Shown piece after piece: positions 55,271-64,000 of a stretch of 64,000 bases of DNA. The position numbers and the translations under genes were made by a program. Every line of letters starts with the position of its first letter. Positions within the stretch are counted from its first letter, which is position 1. Source of the stretch: Trogon surrucura (taxonomy: Eukaryota > Chordata > Aves > Trogoniformes > Trogonidae); assembly GCA_020746105.1 (NCBI GenBank), contig CM036632.1:3100001-3164000 (forward strand), read 5' to 3'. The notes below the pieces were generated by a model. That model saw only the letters and a program-made list of their open reading frames with translations, made no database searches and had not been told where the DNA came from.

Positions 55271-55714
55271 CAGAACCGTCTGTGGCAGAAGCGAGGGAAG
55301 AGCCGTGGCAGCTTCGGGCGAGGAGGGGGTCGGGGTTGTGCAGCCCCCGGCGATCGGGAGGGAAGGGTTTGCCAGAAGCAAGGGCTCTGCCTGCCCTGCA
55401 CGGGGGGCTGCTGCAGGTGAGACCATCAGTGGGGTTCAAAACCAAGACCACGAAGAGAGTTTGCAAGATCTCCCTGGAGCCTGGCTGGCTCTGCAAGTAT
55501 CACCAGGGTGAGATGCGCGGGCCAGAAGGGCCACGGAAATATCCGTGCCTCCCGCTCCGAGATCTTTCACGGGTGAAAAACTGGGCGCGGGGAACTGGAA
55601 GCTTTTGCGCCGCGGGGTGATGAGTTTGCAGTTTGCACCCGCAGCCCTTGAACCTGGAGCAGGGTAGGGTGAGCCCCGGTGGCTGGCCCGAGTGGGCGGA
55701 CGTATGGCGCTGCC

Positions 55715-55808
55715 AAGGCAGTCCTAATCGGAGATCATTGTAAATTCCCCTCTCAAATGGAGTGGAAAAATGCTATTAAGCTAATATAACATTACGGGGA
55801 AGGACATT
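55715..55808. promoter_or_regulatory. AT-richer block, possible enhancer
   Basis: CAGTCCTAATCGGAGATCAT and GCTATTAAGCTAATATAACA form a TAAT-bearing patch with a bicoid-like CTAATC core. It is short and its function is unknown. Confidence 0.3.
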
Positions 55809-55940
55809 CTGCCGCTGCGGTCTCCAGGGAATCGGGCTGTAATGAGGGGAAGGAGCAGGAGATGACAGCAGCCGGCGTGCTCGGGGCAGTGGGAGCTCGG
55901 ACCAGCTCTGGACTGCCCAGCCCTGCTTTGCTGTGCTCTA

Positions 55941-56100
55941 CCTCAGTTTCCCCATGTGGCCAAAGGACAACAACCTCTGTTCCAGTGGCTGGGAGACCCT
56001 GGGAGCTGGCTGAAGGGCTTATTTGCCATCGACCCACTTTGCAGCCCAGGGAAACTGAGGCACGGGAGAGTTTGCCAGAGTCACGCAGGAGATCAAGGAC
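55941..56100. repeat. 12-bp perfect inverted repeat with MIR-like arms
   Basis: CCTCAGTTTCCC at 55,941-55,952 and GGGAAACTGAGG at 56,049-56,060 are exact complements 96 bp apart. Both arms resemble the MIR motif CCTCAGTTTCCCCATCTG. The right one continues GCACGGGAGAG..GCCAGAGTCACGCAG, as in reverse-oriented MIR. Two oppositely oriented old SINE fragments are the simplest explanation. Confidence 0.45.
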
Positions 56101-56369
56101 AGCAGCAGGATCCTGCACCCCCTTGGTGCCTCGATGCTGCATTCCCTAGGAAAAAGATGTATGTGATCTTGTTTCAATAGAAACATGTCCAGGAGGGCAC
56201 CTGGAGCTGGGGGTCACCCAGACTGTGGGCTTTTTGGGTGCCTGTGCTGGCTGGCGAGCAGGAGTCGGTGAGCAGCGTGGGCAGGGGGCTGGTGGTGGTG
56301 CTGCTGGGGGTCACCTTCATTGGGGTGAGGTCTGCCAGCACCCTAAGGGACAAGGCGGTGAGGAGGAGC

Positions 56370-56425
56370 ATGAGACTCATCAGCCCATCAGCAGTAATTA
56401 GCAAGACCATCATTAGACGGGACCA
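56370..56425. promoter_or_regulatory. Small homeodomain-type cluster
   Basis: GACTCATCAGCCCATCAGCA is followed by GTAATTAGCAAGACC and CATCATTAGACGG. TGACTCA-like, TAATTA and ATTAG cores cluster in about 50 bp. Confidence 0.25.
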
Positions 56426-57994
56426 CCCGCACCCAGGGCAGGCTGGGCTCTGCCGGGGAAGGGAGCTCAGGCAGCCCAGGGTGTCAGCAGGAACCTTGGC
56501 GACCCCTCAAGGAGCAGAGGGGTGGCCTGTCCCCAACCGCGGGTGCTCTGCCAGGTCCCTGCAGCAGCCGTGCTCCCTTTTTAACACTAAGTGGCAGCCT
56601 CTGCCCGGCTTTGGGGCAGCAGGGCCCAGGCAACAGCATCCCCGGGAGGGGTTGCAGCATCCGCTGGGTCCCAGGACTCTCAAGCTGGCTGACACCTCCC
56701 TGGGTGCAGACCACCCTGGGGATCCTGCCCAGGGGATTTCCTCACCCACGCAGCCATGGGTGTCAAGCTGAGCCCTGCTTGGGTCAAATCGGGTCAACGC
56801 AGCCTGCTAGGAGGGAGATAAGAAGCAGGGTTGGCAGCTGTTGGTACCATCTGCTGAATTAGAATCACAATGCACTAAACAAATAGTGTCTTGGGATAAA
56901 AACGTGCTGTTTAAGGCGAGGAGGTATTTCTGCTGCAGGTATTGCTATGACCTGGTACCCCACCGCTGGGACTTGCAGTGGTACAAAGCAGCGCAGGGAT
57001 AGAAATGAGTCCTAGGAGTTGTATCCTGCCTTTGTGCATTGGGTCTTGTGCTGTGGAAAGCACTGACACTTTGGGGAAATGGATTTTCTACAGCACAGAA
57101 TGGGTGAGGAAAAAAAAAATCTAGTTACCATTGTGGGGTTTTTGACAAAAGCCCCCAGCTCAGCCCACTGTGACATATCAAAGCAATGGGCAGCACAACA
57201 CCAGGGCAGCCCCTGTTCCCTCCCAGGATACCAGATTTTATCCTTGGAATTGCATTCAGTTTGCTGAGACATTCCTATGCAGAGCAGAAACCCTCACTCC
57301 CATGCTGAGCTGCTGCTGGTCCCACAGCCTGTCCTGCACCATCAGGTCACAAAATGCTCCATGCGATGTCAGGATCTCCCCAGCTCTGGTTTTCCCCAGC
57401 ACGTGCAGGTAATACAATTCTCCATGGACCTTATGAAATAGGCATAGGATGTTTCATTACATATGACCCTCAACTCTGTAGTCATCTAGAGGGATAAATG
57501 CAACCCGCGAGGCTGCAGATGGTTTTTCCCCTGGGCTGGGGACAGGTACAGCTGATGGTCACCCGAGGACGCGGTGGCTTTCGGCAGCGTGCGGGTCCCA
57601 GCCAGCCCCGCTCCCCGGAGCCAGCGCTGCCACTCTGCAGCTGCGAATGCCGATAAAGCAGAGCCCAGCTCGTCGGCCGCCAGCTCACGCGCTCGTAAGC
57701 CCCTCGGTGCCGATGCTTTGTCACAGCTAAGCGCTCACGCCAGGTTTAACACAGCCCAGTCGGCTGGCAGGCATGCCGCTCCACATTTATCCCTTCCAAT
57801 TTTGGAGCAACTAGCTGCTCGTAACCATTTGCCCTATCACAAACAGCCCAGGGCTGAGCTTGGTGCCTGCTTGCCCCATCCTGCACCACCCACACTTGGG
57901 AAGGCTGTATCTCCTGCAAGATAAATGAGGTGTATGCTACACCCCCCCAAAATCCTGGAAACCCAGCTTCCAGCAGGCTTGGGATCCAGTGATA

Positions 57995-58234
57995 GTAACT
58001 CATGGGAATCGTTCAGAGGAGGTTTAGTCTGGATGTTAGGAAGCACTTCTGTACTGAGAGGGTGGTCAAACCCAAGAACAGGCTTCCTGGAGAGGTGGTC
58101 AATGCCCCGAGCCTGTCAGTGGTTAAGAGGCATTTGGGCAATGCCATTAATAACATGCTTTAACTTTTGGTCAGCCCTGAAGTGGTCAGGCAGGGGGACT
58201 AGACGACTGCCGTAGGGCCCCTCCAACTGAAAAG
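57995..58234 (+). repeat. CR1 LINE, 5'-truncated 3' end
   Basis: Diagnostic avian CR1 3'-UTR strings occur in order: GTCTGGATGTTAGGAAGC (58,027 on), GAGAGGGTGGTCAAAC, GAACAGGCTTCCTGGAGAGG, GGACTAGACGACTGCCGTAG and GGGCCCCTCCAACTGA. The copy is plus-oriented and lacks the 5' part of the element, including any reverse transcriptase, as most CR1 copies do. It ends in a short-unit tail rather than poly-A, which is characteristic of CR1. The left edge is approximate because the truncation point has no landmark. This is the only clear interspersed repeat in 64 kb and is the best taxonomic clue. Confidence 0.85.
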
Positions 58235-58312
58235 TATTCTATTCTATTCTATTCTATTCTATTCTATTCTATTCTATTCTATTCTATCCCATCCCATCCC
58301 ATCCCATCCCAT
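58235..58312 (+). repeat. (TATTC)n then (CCCAT)n pentanucleotide tail of the CR1
   Basis: About ten TATTC units change abruptly to five ATCCC units. CR1 elements normally finish with a few short direct repeats. Here they have expanded into a microsatellite, and a mutated unit (two T to C changes) has itself been amplified, giving a two-phase array. Confidence 0.95.
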
Positions 58313-58839
58313 CGATTTTGAAACTTGTTTCCACAGCCACCTCAAAATCCCTTTGGCTTTACATATCTCCCTCATCCTCACGCCCGAGTTCACATTACTG
58401 AGTTATTTCCATCTCCGACGAACTATTTGTGGCCGCCTGCCACTGCTCGGAAGACAGGGACACTCAGATGAATCAGCCAGCATCTCCCCCCCACCTCCTT
58501 GGTGTAAATCAGTACAACACAGGCGATTTCAGAGAGGCTGATTTACGCCAGCAGAAAGACGCTTCAAAGCACGGCTGTGATTTAGCAATCCCGTTAGGAC
58601 CTTGCCACTTCTGCAGAAGAGGCACAGCAGATCTCTTTGGCTTCTCCTCCCAGAGAGAAAGATGCAGCGACGAGCAGTGATGGTGCAGGGGCTGGCTGTG
58701 ACACCACATCCCAGCCAACGTCAACAGAATCAGGGCTTCGAGAGCACGGCTTCATCCCAGGAAGCTAAAACCTCCTCGGTGATTTATAACAAGCAGGAGA
58801 ACCCAGTCCCATCTGCTACCCCAGGCACCTACTCTCTTT

Positions 58840-58862
58840 TTCCTTTTTTTTTTTTTTTTTTT
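58840..58862 (+). repeat. Poly-T tract
   Basis: A T-run followed by ATTAAAGCATGAAAGC. If read on the minus strand it would be a poly-A tail-like tract, but no retroposon body precedes it. Confidence 0.8.
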
Positions 58863-59257
58863 ATTAAAGCATGAAAGCTAACTGTGAGAATCAACAGAGC
58901 TGCAGGAAAAGTGTCTTTAATGGGCATGGTTCTTGGGGAGGCAAAAGCTGCAAAGCAGCTGGAGCTGAATTTACCTCCATGGGAGCCCAGGTGAAGAGGA
59001 GCATTATTTTCCAAAAGGGAGAGTGAGGCAGACAAACCAAAAAAAGTCGTGCAGAAAAAAAAGATAAATCTCCTTTCAGTGCTCTCATCCTCCCTTCCTG
59101 ACCTTTCCTCTGGTGGCCGTACGCATTAAGGGCGTTTTACCCTATGTGATGCTCTGCAGCTGGTGCTTGTGCTCCCAGGCAGAGCACGGCCACGCAAACC
59201 ACCCCTCAGCCAGGCTAACAAATGACTAAACAACTGCAAAGGCACTTTGCAGCAGCA

Positions 59258-59375
59258 TTTTTTTTTTTTTTTCCAACAGCTTTAGCAGCAGACTGGCTTT
59301 TACGGTGCAGCTCTCCCTTCAGTCTCTTTTATCCAGCCCTCCATAACGTACCACCCCCTCGAGAAAAAAAAAAAA
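59258..59375 (+). repeat. Poly-T and poly-A tracts about 90 bp apart
   Basis: A T-run at 59,258-59,272 and an A-run at about 59,363-59,374. Simple tracts. Confidence 0.75.
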
Positions 59376-60863
59376 GAGGAAAGCAGTTAAAAACCAGGCC
59401 ATTTCAGCAAAACAGCACCCACATACAAAATGGCTCCTTGAGGGCTGCTGTAGCCCTCCATGCTCTGATTGAAAGGCCGAGCAATTAGCACAGCAAGCTG
59501 GGGAAGCACTTAGGGTGGTGCTGGAGGTGGAGGTTTGCTGCTATTTTGGGGAGCAGAGGCTGGGAGCAGCCAGGGCTCAGCTCGGTGTGGGGGTCCGGGG
59601 GAGGTCTGCAGGTCCCACCGGTGGGAAGGGGTTGCTGAAGTTGAGGAAGAACTCTCTGGAGGATGGAGTTGCAGCTCCTGGGCTGGATGCTGAGTGGCCC
59701 AGCTGAGGGACGACCTGGAAAATGTCTGGCTGCAGGGTGGCTTCAGCTGACACGGACAACAGCGACCCAGCGAGCAGGAGGGTGTTAAACTTCCCACAGG
59801 CAAAATCTGTCTCTCGCCCAGCTCGTCCGCTTTCCACCAGCGCTCGTTCATCTCAGCGTTGGCCTCAACGTTTTGGGCTCCTCCGTGTGTTTTTGGGCAG
59901 AAAGGTTCCTGCTGCATCGCCCCAGCAAACCGAGGGGTCCCACCAATCACAGCCTCTCCCATGTCACCTGGGGACCCCCAAAGCTGTTTTGTTTTCTCAG
60001 GGCACCATCACCCCGGGAGCAGCACATCTTGCGCATCCTCCTTTGCTTCTTGGTGGCAACGTCACCGGGATGTCCCGTCCAAGTCCCTGGAGGTGGGAGA
60101 CCACGGGGCGACCCCTTCCCCATCACTGCTCATCTGGAGCTGAAGAACTGCTCAGGGGCAGCTGATGGGGGAGAAGGAGGTTTTAACCCAAGAGTGACCA
60201 CAAGGAAAAAGACTTTCCCGTGGAAGCGTTAATTGAGTTTAACTGAGCCATGGGGAAAACATTTGCATTCACCAAATCGATCACCTGCTGCTCATCACCC
60301 TGGGACCCCTTCACCCCACTGTCCCCCTTTCCCAGGCTCAGACCAGCAGCCCGATGCCGGGATGGCCATAAGTGGCCGTGCCGCCGCGGTGCCACCCTCC
60401 CAGCGCTCTCCTCTTGGAGCGATTTAACGTCGTTTTGGTTTCTTTCTGCAGCTCACTGCAACGGATGTCCTCGAGTTGTTTTTGTTTTAGTGCTTAAACA
60501 CGCTATAGATGTGCTGGAGCGATGTCGTGCCGGCAGCCACAGCCTTGGAGAGTCGGGGACGTGCCGTCCCGCCGGGGAAACTCCCTGAAAAGTCAAGGCC
60601 AGGCTGGCACCGCGTCCAGCGCGCTCAGAGGAGGCTGGATTTGCTTCTGACCGTAATAATCGTGTAATGCCCCAGCCTTGTCGTGTGCCCTTGGTCACAT
60701 CCCTTGTTCCCAGTGCTCCCCAGTGATGATGATGCTGCTGGAGACCGTGGGTGATAATGAAAGCGTGATGGAGGGACGGAGCGTGAGGCTGCCGGCCACA
60801 CGCTGGGCTCCTGGCAAGGCTGGGAGCTGCAGACGTGTAAAACCGCTTCTCCCTTGCGGTCTC

Positions 60864-61015
60864 TAGGATTAGCTTAATAGCATGGGGAAATAACAGGATG
60901 AAAAATTCGCTCCCCTCCAAGCACTAAAAGCCAAGTTTCAAGGTTAATTGTCTGCCCTGTAGGAATAGCTTTTGCACGCTGCGAGGGGCTTAATTAGTGT
61001 CATTTTAGCCAAGCA
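60864..61015. promoter_or_regulatory. AT-richer block, possible enhancer
   Basis: It includes CTAGGATTAGCTTAATAGC (bicoid-like GGATTA), TTTCAAGGTTAATTGTCTG and GGGGCTTAATTAGTGTCAT. It stands out from GC-rich flanks; no coding support. Confidence 0.35.
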
Positions 61016-63114
61016 GAGAGAGCGTGCCCTGAACGCGTACCGCATGCCCCCAAGCCCATTTTCCTCTCCATGCGTCGGGCGGGGAGGTGATAGATTGCAG
61101 GCAGCTTCCCTCCACCAGCACCCAGCAGGGACAGATTTGGGGCCGATCACGAAACCCCGAGAGGCTCCTGGGTGTCCACGGTGCTGCTGTGGCCTCGTGT
61201 CCCAGCCCTGCACCCACCGCACCACAGGTCCTGTGCCCGCGGGTCCTGCGCCCAGTGCTTTGCCATCCTGCTCGGGTTGTCTCGCCATGCTGTGAGCTGC
61301 TGGAGCAAGGGAAAAGCATCCGGATGCGACCGCACGGATGATATCTGACGTGGGGAGTTAGAAGGCAGCACTTAAGGGAAGCTGGGGCAGACTTGCAGCG
61401 GGTGCAGCACAGCTCAGAGTCCTGCCCAGTGCTGAGAAGGCGATGCCCGGTTGTCATGCATCGACGCGCTGCAAAGTGGACAGATCCTGCCTCCTTTCCC
61501 TACACACACCCACATCCCCCCACTGGCCAAGGGAGCACCTGTCCCCACTGAGCACATTCATAGGAGAAAGCACACACTGCCAGGCTTGGCTTTAACCAGA
61601 GGCACAAGGAGATGGAGGTGATTTCTTTTCCTAATTAGAGTTTTCCTGCATGCTGTGGGACACGACCACCCTCCACGTAGCTGAGACTTGTTTGTAGCCC
61701 AGCACCCATCCCCACCAGACAACATCCAGCACCAAGGGAGGAGGAGAAGCAACCGCTTTGAGCCCTGCCTTGGAAACCAGAGCCAGTGCCAGCAGCAGGG
61801 TCTCTGGTGGTGACAGTCCATCTGCAGGGGTGACCCGGGGCTTTCCTAGTCCAGGGCAGCTGCTTCCCATCACAGCATCCTCAGCAGCACTTGGGGAGCA
61901 GGGCCCTGGGTACCCCCACAGAAGGTCCTCATATCCAGCCACCCCCGAACACAGTTTCCCATCACGCAACATCCACTCTTGCTGGGCTCCAGCCCACAGA
62001 GCCGGCAGGGACAGCCGTAACCCGCCGTGCAATCCGGGCCAAGACGCTCCTCTGGACGCCTGCCCGTCTGGGCTGGAGCAGACCTTGGAGAAGAGCAGCC
62101 TGTTGGGATTTAAAGTTTTCCCAGTACTGAAGAATTCACAGCAGCCCCCGCTAAACCCATCTGCTGGCAAAACCTCCTTATTCCAGCCAGGCTGTCCTCC
62201 TTCCACCCCTGCTGTTCCCACCTCCCGTGCCCTGCCGTGGGGCTGCAGCTGGTGGGTGCCGGGTCCTCGCCGTGCTCCCAGCCTCACTCCAGCCTCTCCT
62301 CCTTCCCCCTCTGCCCTTTGGATTTAATTTCTTCTCCCAGCAGCCAATGTCCAAACAGAGTCCCAGGGGCTCCTCCACCAGCAACAACAAACCATGGCAC
62401 AAAAACATCGGTCTCGGTGGCCGGGGCTGGCACAGAGCCTCTGCATCCCTGCCCAGCTAGTGACCTGCAGCCCAGCCTGTTGACCTTTTTATGGGGATCC
62501 GCAAAAAACGCCACAACAATTCTTGGCAAGCGGGTGATCCTGCAAGCAGGCACTCTGGTAAAGGGGGTGTCTGGGTTTCAGTGCTTCCAGGAGGTTTCTG
62601 GCTCCTCCAGGTGGGGGAAGAAGGAGGAGTGCATGGAGGAGAGACTGGCGACAGCCTCTTGCGTTCAGCAATAAGAGGACTAAAAGTCTTAAACCTTGAA
62701 CAAGTTAAACAGTCTGCTTTGGTTTAGGTGGGGGAACCCCCAGACCTTTGGTTTCAGGACATGTCTTCCACAATGCACAGACCATTTTGGGCTCAGTGTT
62801 CATGACCCAGCTTTCTGCAGTTCTGTGAAAAGGCGAAGAGAAAAAAATTTAAAAAGGTTGGTTCCAGCAGCTTCTTTTTTGCTGAAAGACCTGAATCGGG
62901 ACCCAGCAACGGCACGCAGCAATGCCCCCAGCTCCCAATCTGCCCATGGGGAGGGTCATGGCAGGAAATGGGTGCACGATTTGGAGGGTCCAAGGGCCAG
63001 GACAGGAGCCCCTCTGTGCCCCATGGCCAGTGGGAAGGGTTTTGGTGGGGTGGTTGATGCTCACAGCTCATCCTTCCCCCCTGCAGCCATGATTCAGGGC
63101 TTTGGGCTCATGGT

Positions 63115-63215
63115 GGTGAGGAGCAATGTATTTTTAATTCGTTTAAGGGAATTAAGCTCATCTGTGTCTGCCTACTCCACTTTCATTAATTTCGGAGCCG
63201 CTTGCCTGGTTTCCT
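63115..63215. promoter_or_regulatory. AT-richer block, possible enhancer
   Basis: GCAATGTATTTTTAATTCGT, GGGAATTAAGCTCATCTG and CTTTCATTAATTTCGG carry several TAATT cores. It lies just right of an acceptor-like site at 63,086. Confidence 0.3.
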
Positions 63216-64000
63216 TTGGCTCTGGCAGGGGTTTGGCATCACAGGGACACCAATTTCCTACAAATTCAAAAAATACCAATGGCTGGTGAGCAGCAGGAGA
63301 TCCCATTAGCCCTGCTCCTGTGGTGGGGGGTACTTTTGGTCACCCACCACATCAGTCCTACAGGGATCTTCCATCTCACCAGCAGCTACATTCAGGGATG
63401 GCACGGGGAGCTGGCAGTGCTCAGCATGGGGATGCAGCTGCGTGCGATCAGTTCATCCCGGCAGAGGAAATTGTCTGACCAAAGGTTGGATGGAAGTGGA
63501 GCAGAAAGCCCCTGATGTGCACCAAGGAGGAGGTGCGAAAGGCTCTGCTGGGCTTTTAAACCCTTTCTGCTTTTAAGATCAGCCCAGCCTGGGGCAAACA
63601 CGGTGCGTGGAGCAGAGGAGCTCCCTGCTCAGGGGGCTGCCATGCCCCTTGCTGCTGGGATGCAAGGGCAGAGCTCTTGCCCATCCCATGCTGCTGGGAG
63701 GACACCACACCAGGGAACTCGCTGCCTATGAGGACTCTGCCCTCCTGTGGTCCCCAACCCTCTTCCTGGGGTCCCTCACCTTTTTTCCATCTTCCTTTTG
63801 AAATACTTCTGCAATGAGGCTCATAAACAGCCACAAAAGCAGAGGGGAAAGAAGAGAAGATAAAAATAACAGCAGCAGGAGTGGGTTTGAAGTAAATAAC
63901 AGCAAAACATCAAAGAGGAGGGGGAGTGATGCTCTGAGGAGGTATTTTTAGCCGGCTCTGTGGTTCCTCGGGATAAACCTGCGTGCCCCCGTGGAAGCAT

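Larger units (their letters stand above)
48700..57990. other. Non-coding interval right of the CpG island
   Basis: If the plus-strand promoter is real, this is probably its first intron. It holds enhancer-like AT-rich blocks (listed), simple repeats and MIR-like fragments. No reading frame resembles a known protein; moderately long frames such as the one at 49,182-49,889 lack any domain-like pattern. Confidence 0.55.
58313..64000. other. Non-coding interval, right end
   Basis: I see no recognisable gene here. Features include homopolymers, an enhancer-like block at 60.9 kb, a second at 63.1 kb and isolated acceptor-like sites with polypyrimidine tracts at 60,451 and 63,086. No frame encodes a known domain. 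The final 150 bp is purine/A-rich (for example AGATAAAAATAACAGCAGC near 63,860). Confidence 0.55.

Noticed and set aside
1..64000. Known microRNA, tRNA or snoRNA genes
   Set aside because: I looked for common mature microRNA strings, tRNA A/B boxes in proper spacing and C/D-box pairs by eye and found none convincing. A covariance-model search would be decisive.

Overview
This window looks like non-coding nuclear DNA from a vertebrate, most probably a bird. The evidence is a 5'-truncated CR1 LINE 3' end with its pentanucleotide tail (about 57,995-58,312), fragments resembling the old MIR/CORE-SINE family, an overall GC-rich composition with CpG-rich blocks, and very little other interspersed repeat. 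No reading frame encodes a protein or domain I recognise. The longer ORFs are low-complexity, Pro/Ser/Arg/Gly-rich chance frames in GC-rich DNA. I found no rRNA, tRNA, known microRNA, snoRNA, CRISPR array, insertion sequence or bacterial-style operon.

Layout. 1-10.7 kb: GC-rich DNA with a strong CTCF-like site near the left end, CpG-rich blocks, short minisatellites, a four-copy divergent tandem repeat (6.5-6.8 kb) and a possible short spliced unit (8.5-8.8 kb). 10.7-14.3 kb: a promoter-like mosaic of CpG-rich DNA, AT-rich blocks and a dense cluster of homopolymer and dinucleotide tracts, with a possible 81-bp minus-strand exon. 14.3-27.7 kb: mostly unremarkable sequence with a possible 99-bp exon (17.0 kb), a 28-bp alternating purine-pyrimidine tract (19.1 kb) and an almost juxtaposed acceptor/donor pair (26.1 kb). 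27.7-38.5 kb: several blocks of 150-650 bp that are AT-richer and full of TAAT/ATTA cores, the usual look of conserved enhancers around a developmental regulator. 38.5-46.9 kb: a MIR-like fragment, a perfect hairpin and a few AT-rich blocks. 46.9-48.7 kb: the clearest gene-related element, a CpG island with three CRE sites, an ETS/NRF1-like cluster, a pure (GGGAA)n repeat and outward-facing consensus splice donors on both strands, which suggests a divergent promoter. 48.7-64 kb: intron-like or intergenic sequence with more AT-rich blocks, simple repeats and the CR1 copy.

Interpretation. The window is best read as regulatory and intronic territory of an unidentified developmental locus, with a probable bidirectional promoter at about 48.1 kb and a second possible promoter at 11-14 kb. 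I cannot name the gene. Conservation of the AT-rich blocks is inferred from composition only and was not measured. Splice-site candidates were found by eye and are unconfirmed.
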